A model generated the notes under the pieces. The model made no database searches. It was not told the origin of the DNA and saw only the letters and a program-made list of their open reading frames with translations. The translations under genes were made by a program, and so were the position numbers. Source: Cryobacterium glucosi (GTDB lineage Bacteria; Actinomycetota; Actinomycetes; Actinomycetales; Microbacteriaceae). Taken from it: a DNA stretch of 64,000 nucleotides. Location of the stretch: NCBI RefSeq assembly GCF_004402235.1, contig NZ_SOFS01000012.1:62001-126000 (forward strand). The letters are read 5' to 3'. Of the stretch, positions 16,466 to 26,302 are shown piece by piece (positions within the stretch are counted from its first letter, which is position 1; each line of letters opens with the position of its first letter).

Positions 16466-17176
16466 CTAGTTGCCGCGCTGGGGGCGGGCCTTGGTGGGAT
16501 CGACACCCTTCGGGATCGGAAGCTTCTTCGTGATCGAGCTCAGCCGGTTGTTGACGGCGAGCACCTCTGCCTTGGTCAGGCTCGGCTTGATCTTGCGCAG
16601 ACGGCTCGCGAGCTTGTGCAACGGCACGGCGTCGGAGTCCGGACCGACGGAGAGGACTGTGACGGGCACGTGACCGCCGAGACGGGTGACCGTGCGGCGT
16701 TCCTCCTCGAGCATGCGCGCGGTCCGGGTGCGCGGGCCCTCGCTGATCAGGACGACGCCGCCGCGACCGACCGCACGGTAGACCGCGTCCTGGGTCTTGC
16801 CGTTGACGGCGATGGGCATCTCGCTGCCGACCCAGCCGCCCTTGAGGGAGCTGCGCAGCACGGCGCCGACGGCGCCGGGCTGGCCTTCGATCTGGGAATA
16901 GGCGGCCTTCTCGGCACGACGGCCGAGGATGATCAGCACCGCGAGCACCCCGGCGAGGAGTCCGGCGATGATCCAGAGGACCAGCGTGAGAACGTTTCCG
17001 TCCGTCGCAACGATCGCGACGATGATCGACGCCACGAGCGGCACGAAGAAGCCCACGAGGAGGAGCGGAACGATTTTGGAATCGTACCGCCGGGTCATCT
17101 GGAACACCTGCCACATCTGCTTGATGCGGCCGGGTTCCTTGTGGGGTTTGGGAGTCTTGTCCTTGCTGCGTGCCAT
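16466..17176 (-). CDS. DUF4191 domain-containing membrane protein
   Basis: 236 aa from ATG 17176 (MARSKDKTPKPHKEPGR). The first ~35 residues are basic, followed by two membrane helices, VPLLLVGFFVPLVASIIVAIVA and LVLWIIAGLLAGVLAVLIIL. The remaining ~145 residues are cytoplasmic and conserved: AAYSQIEGQPGAVGAVL, GGWVGSEMPIAVN, and RGGVVLISEGPRTRTARML. DUF4191 is nearly restricted to actinobacteria and is very often next to lipA, as here (stop of lipA 10 bp from this start). The function is unknown; the genomic link hints at lipoate or membrane roles but nothing in the sequence shows it. A hexamer TAAACT sits 7 nt upstream, inside the lipA end. Confidence 0.88.
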   Translation of the reverse strand: MARSKDKTPKPHKEPGRIKQMWQVFQMTRRYDSKIVPLLLVGFFVPLVASIIVAIVATDGNVLTLVLWIIAGLLAGVLAVLIILGRRAEKAAYSQIEGQPGAVGAVLRSSLKGGWVGSEMPIAVNGKTQDAVYRAVGRGGVVLISEGPRTRTARMLEEERRTVTRLGGHVPVTVLSVGPDSDAVPLHKLASRLRKIKPSLTKAEVLAVNNRLSSITKKLPIPKGVDPTKARPQRGN

Positions 17177-17183
17177 GATGTCG

Positions 17184-17189
17184 AGTTTA
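17184..17189 (-). promoter_or_regulatory. -10 hexamer for leaderless DUF4191 gene
   Basis: TAAACT on the minus strand ends 7 nt before the ATG at 17176 and overlaps the last codon and stop of lipA, so DUF4191 could be transcribed alone as well as with lipBA. Confidence 0.45.
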
Positions 17190-18239
17190 CCGAGTCGCCA
17201 GAATCTCCGATGACCGATTTTCGGTCGAGTCAGCGACGATGCCGCCTGGGCGGGCGACGGCCTGGGCGAAGCCGAGGGAGGCATCCGCCAGGTGGCGGAG
17301 CTCGGCGGGCACCTCGCGGTTCGTCGCGAGCATCGACTGCGCCCAGAGGCGTCCTGCCCGGTAGGAAGAGCGCACGAGCGGACCGGAGAGCACCCCGAGG
17401 AATCCGATGGCTTCCGCTTCGGCATTCAGCTCGACGAACTCCTCCGGCCGCACCCACCGGGCGACGGGGAGGTGCCGGGCGCTCGGCCGCAGGTACTGGG
17501 TGATGGTGATGATGTCGGTTCCGGCGTCGTGGAGGTCCTGGAGCGCCTGGCTGACCTCGGCTCGCTCCTCGCCCATGCCGAGGATCAGGTTCGACTTGGT
17601 GATGAGGCCGGCGTCGCGGCCCTGGGTGATCACGTCGAGGGAACGGTCGTAACGGAAGGCCGGGCGGATGCGTTTGAAGATGCGCGGGACCGTCTCGACG
17701 TTGTGCGCGAAGACCTCCGGCTTTGCCGAGAACACCTCGCCGAGCAGGTCGGGGTTGCCGGAGAAGTCCGGGACGAGGATCTCCACTCCCGTACCGGGGC
17801 TCTGCGCATGGATCTGCCGGATCGTCTCGGCGTACAGCCAGGCACCCTCGTCGGGAAGGTCGTCACGGGCGACGCCGGTCACCGTGGCGTACCGAAGGTT
17901 CATCGCGACGACGGATTCCGCGACCCGTCTCGGTTCGTCGGTGTCGTACTCCGCAGGCTTGCCCGTGTCGATCTGGCAGAAGTCGCAGCGCCGGGTGCAC
18001 TGCGAGCCACCGATGAGGAAGGTCGCCTCGCGGTCCTCCCAGCATTCGAAGATGTTCGGGCAACCGGCTTCCTGGCACACGGTGTGCAGGTTCTCGCCCT
18101 TGACGAGGTCCTGGAGCTTCCGGTATTCCGGTCCCATCTTGGCGACCGTCTTGATCCAGGCGGGTTTGCGTTCGATGGGCGATTCCATGTTGCGGATCTC
18201 GAGCCGCAGCATCTTGCGGCCCTCTGGCACGGCGCTCAC
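17187..18239 (-). CDS. lipA: Lipoyl synthase
   Basis: 350 aa from a GTG at 18239 that overlaps the lipB stop (GTGA, 4 bp), implying translational coupling. LipA inserts two sulfur atoms into octanoyl-lipoyl domains. Two iron-sulfur clusters are seen: the auxiliary cluster CxxxxCxxxxxC in [15 protein letters not shown] and the radical-SAM CxxxCxxC in [11 protein letters not shown]. Other family segments are [44 protein letters not shown] and [24 protein letters not shown]. Slightly longer than E. coli LipA because of N- and C-terminal extensions. The lipoylated E2 (sucB) and lpdA lie 2.5-5 kb away. Confidence 0.97.
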   Translation of the reverse strand: MSAVPEGRKMLRLEIRNMESPIERKPAWIKTVAKMGPEYRKLQDLVKGENLHTVCQEAGCPNIFECWEDREATFLIGGSQCTRRCDFCQIDTGKPAEYDTDEPRRVAESVVAMNLRYATVTGVARDDLPDEGAWLYAETIRQIHAQSPGTGVEILVPDFSGNPDLLGEVFSAKPEVFAHNVETVPRIFKRIRPAFRYDRSLDVITQGRDAGLITKSNLILGMGEERAEVSQALQDLHDAGTDIITITQYLRPSARHLPVARWVRPEEFVELNAEAEAIGFLGVLSGPLVRSSYRAGRLWAQSMLATNREVPAELRHLADASLGFAQAVARPGGIVADSTENRSSEILATR

Positions 18240-18871
18240 GCGGCAGCCACCAGTTCCGCGGCGAAACGGGCCCGGATCGGTTCCACCAGTTGCTCCGGTG
18301 TCACCTCCCGGCCGAGGACGCGGGAGATCGTGGTGACGCCGGCGTCGCGGATGCCACAGGCGATGATGTGGTCGTAGGGTTCGAGGGAATTGTTGCAATT
18401 GAGCGCGAAGCCGTGCATGGTCACGCCTTCGGCGACCCGGATTCCAATGGCGGCGATCTTGTCCTCGAAGCCGGGACGGCCGACCCAGACCCCGGACCGT
18501 CCGGTGACGCGACAAGCGTCGACTCCGAACCCGGCGAGGACATCGATGAGGATGCCTTCGAGGCGTCGGACGTACCCGACGACGTCGATGGGTTCGGCGA
18601 GGCGGAGGATGGGGTAGCCGACGAGCTGGCCGGGACCGTGCCAGGTGATCTTTCCGCCCCGGTCGGTGTCGATGACGGGAGTTCCGTCCGTCGGCCGCTC
18701 ATCGTCGGACGTGCGTCTGCCCGCGGTGTACACGGCGGGGTGTTCGAGGAAGATGACGGTGTCCGGTCGTTCCCCGGAAACAACGGCACGATGGACGGTG
18801 CGCTGGAGCTCAAGGCCCACGAGATACGGCACGGAGTTGGCGCTTAGCCCCGCGACGAGAAAGTCGAGCAT
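18236..18871 (-). CDS. lipB: Octanoyl-ACP:protein octanoyltransferase
   Basis: 211 aa. Transfers octanoate from acyl carrier protein to lipoyl domains, the step before LipA. Family motifs: [32 protein letters not shown], and [20 protein letters not shown], where the lysine of KIAAIG is catalytic. The cysteine-containing part is near the C-terminus ([13 protein letters not shown]), in agreement with the Cys/Lys dyad. A TAGACT hexamer 6 nt upstream of the ATG suggests a leaderless message for the lipB-lipA operon. Divergent from the kinase-like gene. Confidence 0.96.
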   Translation of the reverse strand: MLDFLVAGLSANSVPYLVGLELQRTVHRAVVSGERPDTVIFLEHPAVYTAGRRTSDDERPTDGTPVIDTDRGGKITWHGPGQLVGYPILRLAEPIDVVGYVRRLEGILIDVLAGFGVDACRVTGRSGVWVGRPGFEDKIAAIGIRVAEGVTMHGFALNCNNSLEPYDHIIACGIRDAGVTTISRVLGREVTPEQLVEPIRARFAAELVAAA

Positions 18872-18877
18872 TGGGCC

Positions 18878-18883
18878 AGTCTA
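18878..18883 (-). promoter_or_regulatory. -10 hexamer for leaderless lipB-lipA transcript
   Basis: TAGACT on the minus strand ends 6 nt before the lipB ATG at 18871. Confidence 0.55.
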
Positions 18884-18980
18884 GGTCAGCCCGTCCTCAC
18901 CAGCTACCGGATCGGCCGGAGTGTGCACAGCCTGTCCTGAGTGGGCTTGCCGCCGGCTCTCAGCGGGCGAAGATCGCCGC

Positions 18981-20651
18981 GTGACGAGACGTGCGGGAAG
19001 TCGGCGGAGTAGGACGCCTGCTGCGGAGTCCCCTGCCGTGGTGGGGGACTCCGCAGCGAAGCCAGCGGATGCCGTCGGAAACGTCGCCGGATACCGGGTG
19101 CTGAGGCGCATCGGCTCTGGTGACCTGTCCGACGTCTACCTCGGTGCCTCTGCCGAAGGCGGGATCGACGGCCAGAGGGAGGTCGTCGTTCTCAAGGTGT
19201 TCCGTGAGGTGCACGCGGTGGGCGCAGGCACCGGCGGCGCGGCGATCGACAGGGAGGTGCGCGCCCTCGAGAGCATCCCGGACGGCGGGGTGGGCCGGTT
19301 GCTGGACGTTGCGACGTTGCCGGACGGCCGGGTCTGCCTCGTCCTGGCCGAGGACCGCGGCGGGGCGCTCGGGGCGGTCCTGGCCGGCGAGCGATTGCTG
19401 GACCCGGGGGAGGCGGTCACGATCCTGGCGCCGGTGCTCGCGGCCGTTGCGCGGCTCTACGACGGGGGCTGGCTGCATCCGGGGATCAGCCCGGGTGTGA
19501 TCCGGTTCGACGGTGCGGGCCGACCGGTCGTCGGGGGCCTGGGCGGTTTGCGGGACCTGCCGCCGCCGGGGCAGGACCGCGACGAACTGCAGGGCGAGGC
19601 CAGGTGCGCCTGCGGTGATGTTGTGCAGGCCGTTCTCGACCGGGTCGCGAAGCGCGGGCAGCCGCCGGCCGACGCCCTGTTCGCGGCCTGGCGCTCTGGC
19701 ACGTACCGGGAGGCGCTTGCCGGACTCGAGCGGGCGCTGTTCGAATGGTCTCCCGCGGCACCGGTACGGTTCGGCGGGCACGACGTCGCCCCGGGACACG
19801 GGACGTCGACGGACATCCGGGGGCGTTCCCCCGGCCAGGGTCCGCTGACGAGCCTCGAGGCCGCGCTGGACGCGCACGTCTGGCCGCTTCTGCGGGCCTG
19901 GGCGGTTCAGGTCGCCGGGACCATCGGAGGACGGCTGACGGGAATCCGGCGCGTGGTGCCTGCGCCGCGGGCGCACCGCGGCCGGGCGGCGCACTCCTTC
20001 GGACCTGGAACGAGACCGGGTCCTGAGCGAAGTCCCCGGCCGTCGACGCGCCGGGGCACGTGGACGGCCGCGGACGACCCCGCCCGCTGGCGGCGCCGAG
20101 GCCTGATCCTGGCCGGAGCGTCCGTCGCCGTCATCCTCGTCGTCGGCGCCTGGACAGCGCTCGCCCCACCGTCACTCAGCTCGGGTGCGCACCCGTCTTC
20201 GGTCGGCGCTGTTCCTCCGCGGTCTGCACTCGGGAGCGGGGAAGGGCCCGCCACGGGTCCGACCACTGCTGACCAGGTCGTCCTGCGGGGCGAGGACCCC
20301 GCCGCTGCCACCGCGGCGCTGCTCCGCATACGGGCCCTGTGCCTTGTCACGGCGGATCGGGACTGCCTTGCGGAAGTGTCCCAACCGGACTCTCCGGCAC
20401 TGGCAGGGGCCAGCGCCCTGATCGGGCACGCGCCGGACGGTGCGACGGGCAGCGCGACGGGATATCCACACGACAGCAGCGCCCCGACCGTCGACGGTTC
20501 CCTACCGACGGTCGTCAACCGGATCGGGAATCTCGCGCTCGTGGCCCTGTCCGTCGGCGGAGCGGCACCCGGAAACGACAAACCGGCCTCCGTCCTTGTG
20601 GTCAAGGGCGAGGCCGGTTGGCGATTACGCGAGTTCTTCGGTGCCGGCTAG
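18981..20651 (+). CDS. Kinase-like transmembrane protein lacking catalytic motifs (pseudokinase)
   Basis: 556 aa from a GTG at 18981 (VTRRAGSRRSR). Residues ~35-260 follow a Ser/Thr kinase fold: glycine loop RRIGSGDLSDVYLG and beta-3 lysine in VVVLKVFREV (residue ~72). The expected HRD loop, however, reads LHPGISPGVIRF, so the catalytic Asp is replaced by Gly, and the DFG position reads VVGG, so the Mg2+-binding Asp is also absent. A basic linker (~325-372) leads to one membrane helix, GLILAGASVAVILVVGAW (~374-391), and an outside domain of ~165 residues with two cysteines in LCLVTADRDCLAEV. It therefore resembles a kinase-type receptor that cannot phosphorylate. It lies between lipB and sucB; no partner is obvious. 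Confidence 0.7.
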   Translation: MTRRAGSRRSRTPAAESPAVVGDSAAKPADAVGNVAGYRVLRRIGSGDLSDVYLGASAEGGIDGQREVVVLKVFREVHAVGAGTGGAAIDREVRALESIPDGGVGRLLDVATLPDGRVCLVLAEDRGGALGAVLAGERLLDPGEAVTILAPVLAAVARLYDGGWLHPGISPGVIRFDGAGRPVVGGLGGLRDLPPPGQDRDELQGEARCACGDVVQAVLDRVAKRGQPPADALFAAWRSGTYREALAGLERALFEWSPAAPVRFGGHDVAPGHGTSTDIRGRSPGQGPLTSLEAALDAHVWPLLRAWAVQVAGTIGGRLTGIRRVVPAPRAHRGRAAHSFGPGTRPGPERSPRPSTRRGTWTAADDPARWRRRGLILAGASVAVILVVGAWTALAPPSLSSGAHPSSVGAVPPRSALGSGEGPATGPTTADQVVLRGEDPAAATAALLRIRALCLVTADRDCLAEVSQPDSPALAGASALIGHAPDGATGSATGYPHDSSAPTVDGSLPTVVNRIGNLALVALSVGGAAPGNDKPASVLVVKGEAGWRLREFFGAG

Positions 20652-20702
20652 CAGAACGTGCCGGCTAGCAGAACGTGCCGGCTAGCAGAACGTGCCGGCT
20701 AG
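20641..20702. repeat. 17-bp tandem repeat at gene end
   Basis: Three perfect copies of GTGCCGGCTAGCAGAAC occupy 20641-20657, 20658-20674 and 20675-20691, followed by a partial fourth copy (GTGCCGGCTAG, 20692-20702). The first copy holds the stop codon of the kinase-like gene, and each copy contains a TAG, so copy number changes would not lengthen the protein in that frame. Nothing resembling spacers is present. Confidence 0.95.
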
Positions 20703-20724
20703 CCGGACATGCCGACTGGCCGAC

Positions 20725-22137
20725 TCAGATGCCGAGGTTGGCTTCGAAGTCGCCCGCCTCGAGACGCTGCTTCATCGTGACGAGGAAGCGTGAGGCATCC
20801 GCGCCATCGATGATGCGGTGGTCGTAGGACAACGCCAGGTAGACCGAGGAGCGGATCGCGATGGCGTCGAGGCCACCGCTCGTCACGACGAGCGGCTTCT
20901 TGTAGACGACGCCCGTTCCGAGGATCGCGCTCTGCGGCAGGAACACGACGGGGGTGTCGAACAGTGCCCCGCGCGAACCGGTGTTGGTCAGCGTGAAGGT
21001 TCCACCGGACAGCTCGTCGGGCTTGAGCTTGTTGTCCCTCGTGCGCTGGGCGAGGTCGGCGATCTGGGCCGCGAATCCGGCCAGGTCGAGTTCGCCGGCG
21101 TTGCGCACGACCGGGGTGAGCAGACCGCGCTCGGTGTCGACGGCGATGCTGATGTTCTCCTGAGCCGGGTACACGATCGTGTCGCCGTCGATCGTGGCGT
21201 TGATGATCGGGTTCGCCTGGAGTGCTTCTGCGGCGGCGAGGGCGAAGAACGGCAGGAAGGACAGCTTGTTGCCGGTCTTCTCGAAGAAGGATGACTTGAC
21301 CTTGTCGCGGAAGATCGCGACGCGCGTGACGTCGACCTCGACGACGGTCGTCAGCTGGGCCGACGACTGCATCGAGATGACGGCGCGCTCGGCGACGACC
21401 TTGCGGAGCCGGGACATCGGCTTGGAGGTGCCGCGCAGCGGCGAGACCTCGAATGCCGGGGCGGATGCCGCGGCGCCGGCGGCCGGGATGGCTGCCGTGA
21501 TGTCCTGCTTGCGGATACGTCCGCCGACACCGGTTCCGGTGACGCTGGACAGGTCGACGCCGGCCTCGTTCGCGAGCTTGCGGACGATCGGGGTCACGTA
21601 GCCGGAGGTGCCTGCGTGGGAGCCACGGGAGACGGCGGGCTCTGCCACGACGGGTGCCGCGACGGGCGCAGGCGCTGCGACCGCTGCCGGAGCCGCAACG
21701 GGAACCGGCGCAAAGACCGGTGCCGGTGCTGCGACGGGGACCGGGGCGTAGACCGGCTGGGCGACAGGTGCTGCGACCGGGGCGGGTGCGTAGACCGGGG
21801 CTGCGACGGGAGCGGGGGCTGCAGGCGCCTCGACCACGGGAGCCGCGGCCGGGGCCTCGACCACGGGAGCTGCGACCGGTGCGGGAGCGGCGGCGGCCGA
21901 ACCGTCACCGATCAGGACCAGGGCGGTACCCACCTCGACGGTTTCGTCCTCCTGAACCAGGATCGCTTCGATGATGCCGGCAACGGGGGACGGGATCTCC
22001 GTGTCCACCTTGTCGGTCGATACTTCCAACAGGGGCTCGTCGACCTCGACGCGGTCGCCCACGTTCTTCAGCCAGCGGGTAACCGTACCCTCTGTGACAC
22101 TCTCACCGAGTGCCGGAAGGCTAACGGATTCGCTCAT
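20725..22137 (-). CDS. sucB: Dihydrolipoamide succinyltransferase (2-oxo acid dehydrogenase E2)
   Basis: 470 aa. One lipoyl domain at residues 1-80 with the lipoate lysine in [10 protein letters not shown]. An ~85-residue linker made of degenerate [12 protein letters not shown] repeats connects it to a peripheral-subunit-binding domain ([20 protein letters not shown]) and a catalytic acyltransferase core. The core ends with [16 protein letters not shown], which carries the active-site His and Asp of the H-x3-DG motif. The N-terminal sequence ([16 protein letters not shown]) is the 2-oxoglutarate dehydrogenase E2 type; other 2-oxo acid E2 enzymes cannot be excluded. SD sequence GAAGGAGAC precedes the ATG. 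lpdA (E3) is 70 bp upstream on the same strand, while E1 is not in the window. Confidence 0.9.
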   Translation of the reverse strand: MSESVSLPALGESVTEGTVTRWLKNVGDRVEVDEPLLEVSTDKVDTEIPSPVAGIIEAILVQEDETVEVGTALVLIGDGSAAAAPAPVAAPVVEAPAAAPVVEAPAAPAPVAAPVYAPAPVAAPVAQPVYAPVPVAAPAPVFAPVPVAAPAAVAAPAPVAAPVVAEPAVSRGSHAGTSGYVTPIVRKLANEAGVDLSSVTGTGVGGRIRKQDITAAIPAAGAAASAPAFEVSPLRGTSKPMSRLRKVVAERAVISMQSSAQLTTVVEVDVTRVAIFRDKVKSSFFEKTGNKLSFLPFFALAAAEALQANPIINATIDGDTIVYPAQENISIAVDTERGLLTPVVRNAGELDLAGFAAQIADLAQRTRDNKLKPDELSGGTFTLTNTGSRGALFDTPVVFLPQSAILGTGVVYKKPLVVTSGGLDAIAIRSSVYLALSYDHRIIDGADASRFLVTMKQRLEAGDFEANLGI

Positions 22138-22207
22138 GCGTTTGTCTCCTTCAAAACCATTATGTGATCTGTACTTAGCTTATAGACGGTCGGTAGCCTG
22201 GAAACGG

Positions 22208-23581
22208 CTACATCGCGTGGAGGGGCTTCCCGGCCAGGGCCAGGAATGCCTCGCCGAGCGCTTCGTTCTGGGTCGGGTGCGCGTGCAGGAACGGGGCGAT
22301 GTCCTCCGGGTACGCCTCCCAGTTCACGACGAGCTGGCCTTCGCCGATGAGCTCGCCGACGCGCGCGCCGATCATGTGGATGCCGACGATCGGGCCGTCG
22401 TTGACCCGGACGACCTTGATCGAACCGCTCGTGCCGAGGATCGAGCTCTTGCCGTTGCCGCCGAGGTTGTACTCGTAGGACGAAACCTGGTCTGCGCCGA
22501 ACTTCTCGGAGGCCTTCGCCTCGGAGTAGCCGACGGACGCGATCTCGGGGTCGCAGTATGTGACCTTCGGGATGTTCAGGTCTTCGACGATGATCGGGTT
22601 GAGGCCGGCGATCTCCTCGGCGACGAAGATGCCCTGCTGGAAGCCGCGGTGCGCGAGCTGCAGGCCGGGAACGATGTCGCCGACGGCGTAGACGCCGGGG
22701 ATGTTCGTCGCGAGGCGTTCGTCCGTGAGGACGAAGCCGCGATCCATCGCCACGCCGACCTCGTCGAAGCCGAGTCCGGCCGTGACGGGTCCGCGTCCGA
22801 CGGCGACGAGCAGGATCTCGGCCTCGACGGTCGAGCCGTTCTCGAGGGTGACGACAACGCCGTTCTCGTGCTGGGTCACGCTCTGGAAACGGATGCCGAG
22901 CGAGTACTCGATCCCGCGCTTGCGGAAGGCGCGCTCAAGCTGCTTGGAGACCGATTCCTCTTCGTTCGGGACGAGGTGCGGCAGCGCCTCGATGATGGTG
23001 ACGTCTGCACCGAAGGACTTCCAGACGCTCGCGAACTCGACTCCGATGACGCCGCCGCCGAGCACGGCGACCTTGTTCGGGACGAAGTTCAACTCGAGGG
23101 CCTGCTCACTCGTGATGACGCGGCCGCCGATCTCGAGGCCCGGGAGGGATCGCGAGTACGAGCCGGTGGCGAGGACGACGTTCTTGCCGACGATGCGGTC
23201 GTCGCCGACCTGGACGGTGTTCGGCGCCACGAGGCGGCCTTCGCCCTGGATGACGGTGATGCCGCGTGCCTTGATCAGGCCCTGGAGGCCCTTGTACTTG
23301 GATGCGACGATTCCCTCACGGAAGGCCGTGACGGTCGCCATGTCGATGCCCTCGAACTGGGTCTTCACGCCGTACTTCGCGGCGTCCCTGCTGACATCGG
23401 CCACCTCGGCCGAGTGCAGCAGGGCCTTCGTCGGGATACACCCGACGTGCAGGCAGGTGCCGCCGAGTTTTCCCTTCTCGATCAGGCCGACGGTCAGGCC
23501 GAGCTGGACGGCGCGCAACGCTGCTGCGTAGCCACCGCTTCCTCCACCGAGAACGACAAGGTCAAAATTCTGTTCCGACAC
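22208..23581 (-). CDS. lpdA: Dihydrolipoyl dehydrogenase (E3)
   Basis: 457 aa, GTG start. FAD-binding GGGSGGYAAALRA near the N-terminus, the redox-active disulfide in GGTCLHVGCIPTKALLHSAE (residues ~41-60), the NAD-binding GGGVIGVEFASVW near 180 and the C-terminal histidine-glutamate pair HAHPTQNEALGEA. It reoxidises dihydrolipoamide of the E2 subunits, passing electrons to NAD+. It lies immediately upstream of sucB on the same strand and downstream of pepA, forming a pepA-lpdA-sucB cluster typical of this actinobacterial group. The call is firm. Confidence 0.97.
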   Translation of the reverse strand: MSEQNFDLVVLGGGSGGYAAALRAVQLGLTVGLIEKGKLGGTCLHVGCIPTKALLHSAEVADVSRDAAKYGVKTQFEGIDMATVTAFREGIVASKYKGLQGLIKARGITVIQGEGRLVAPNTVQVGDDRIVGKNVVLATGSYSRSLPGLEIGGRVITSEQALELNFVPNKVAVLGGGVIGVEFASVWKSFGADVTIIEALPHLVPNEEESVSKQLERAFRKRGIEYSLGIRFQSVTQHENGVVVTLENGSTVEAEILLVAVGRGPVTAGLGFDEVGVAMDRGFVLTDERLATNIPGVYAVGDIVPGLQLAHRGFQQGIFVAEEIAGLNPIIVEDLNIPKVTYCDPEIASVGYSEAKASEKFGADQVSSYEYNLGGNGKSSILGTSGSIKVVRVNDGPIVGIHMIGARVGELIGEGQLVVNWEAYPEDIAPFLHAHPTQNEALGEAFLALAGKPLHAM

Positions 23582-23721
23582 TCAGGGACTCCCTTTTATT
23601 CACATACGGGCGCTGGACACAAGCGCGTACTCACAAGCGGAAAAGCACAAAAAGTCTGCGGGACGGGAATCGATGACACCCGTGAGCCGGGCGCTTTCTT
23701 CCCCATGCCACCTCGACTGTA

Positions 23722-25209
<1,488 letters not shown>

Positions 25210-25215
25210 CCTTCG

Positions 25216-25221
25216 ATGCTA
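25216..25221 (-). promoter_or_regulatory. -10 hexamer for leaderless pepA transcript
   Basis: TAGCAT on the minus strand ends 6 nt before the ATG at 25209. Confidence 0.45.
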
Positions 25222-25329
25222 CTGGCCGCCCCTGTGCGACCCGTTCGGCCGGTGATGCCTGCACGGCCTGTTCGCTTACGGCACTATGCGGGGACCCGCG
25301 GATTCCCACCCGGCCGCGAGGACGCGGCC

Positions 25330-25335
25330 TAGTGT
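25330..25335 (+). promoter_or_regulatory. -10 hexamer for leaderless PAC2 gene
   Basis: TAGTGT ends 7 nt before the ATG at 25343; no ribosome binding site is seen. Confidence 0.5.
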
Positions 25336-25342
25336 TAACGGC

Positions 25343-26266
25343 ATGCGCGATCCTGGTGACATCTACGAGCTGACGGCTGAATCGGCATCCGTGCCCGAGG
25401 GCCTGAACCTCGTCGCGGGCCTGACCGGGTTCGCAGACGCCGGGGGAGCGGTGGCGCAGTTCACCGAATACCTTCTCGGAAACCTCACCCACACGCTGAT
25501 CGCGTCCTTCGACGCGGATGTCCTCCTCGACTACCGGGCCAGGCGGCCGATCATCTACTTCGATCGCGACCACCTCACCGGCTACCAGCCGCCGGTGCTT
25601 CGGCTCTACCTCGCGCACGACGAGATCGGCCAGCCGTTCCTGCTGCTGTCCGGTTTCGAACCGGACTTCCGCTGGGAGCAGTTCACCGCCGCCGTCCTCG
25701 AGATCGGCAAGCGTTTCCGCGTCGCAGCGACGACGTGGGTGCACGCGATCCCGATGCCGGTTCCGCATACCCGCCCGATCGGCGTCACCGTGAGCGGCAC
25801 CCGCTCAGACCTGATCGAGGGCATGTCCGTCTGGCGTCCGCACACCCAGGTTCCGTCCAATGTCCTGCACCTCGTGGAGTTGCGCCTGCACGAGAGCGGC
25901 GCCGCGGTCGTCGGGTTCGTGCTGCTCGTCCCGCACTACCTCGCAGACACCGAATTCCCGGCTGCAGCGCTGTCCGCCCTCGAGAGCACGAGCGCGGCAA
26001 CCGGCCTGATCTTCCCGACGGACCAGCTCCGCGAGCAGAATCGCGATTTCATCAATCGGATCGACGAACAGGTGCGCGAGAACCCGGAGCTCGCGAAGCT
26101 CGTTGGCACCCTCGAGGAACGCTACGACACCTACATGGAGGGCAGCAGCGTGCGGTCGCCCCTGACCGATGAAGATGGCGAGCTTCCCAGCGCCGACGAG
26201 ATCGCAGCAGAACTCGAGAACTTCCTCGCGACCCGCCGCAGCCGCGACGACGGCACGGGCGCCTGA
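25343..26266 (+). CDS. PAC2 family protein
   Basis: 307 aa from ATG 25343 (MRDPGDIYELTAES). PAC2 proteins share a fold with eukaryotic proteasome assembly chaperone 2. Family signs are LVAGLTGFADAGGAVAQFTEYL, FDADVLLDYRARRP, the LYLAHDEIGQPFLLLSGFEPDFRW segment, and HTRPIGVTVSGT. In actinobacteria some members are linked to the proteasome, but many species without proteasomes carry them. No proteasome gene is in the window. The C-terminus (~240-307) is charged and helical (EQVRENPELAKLVGTLEERYDTYM). I choose 25343 over an earlier in-frame start because of the -10 hexamer. Function beyond the fold is unknown. Confidence 0.85.
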   Translation: MRDPGDIYELTAESASVPEGLNLVAGLTGFADAGGAVAQFTEYLLGNLTHTLIASFDADVLLDYRARRPIIYFDRDHLTGYQPPVLRLYLAHDEIGQPFLLLSGFEPDFRWEQFTAAVLEIGKRFRVAATTWVHAIPMPVPHTRPIGVTVSGTRSDLIEGMSVWRPHTQVPSNVLHLVELRLHESGAAVVGFVLLVPHYLADTEFPAAALSALESTSAATGLIFPTDQLREQNRDFINRIDEQVRENPELAKLVGTLEERYDTYMEGSSVRSPLTDEDGELPSADEIAAELENFLATRRSRDDGTGA

Positions 26267-26289
26267 GCCGAGGAACGGCCCGGACCGGA

Positions 26290-26295
26290 TAGATT
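26290..26295 (+). promoter_or_regulatory. -10 hexamer for leaderless MFS gene
   Basis: TAGATT ends 7 nt before the ATG at 26303. Confidence 0.5.
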
Positions 26296-26302
26296 GGGAG
26301 CA

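Noticed and set aside
20641..20702. CRISPR-like array
   Set aside because: The copies are directly adjacent with no spacers; this is a simple tandem repeat.
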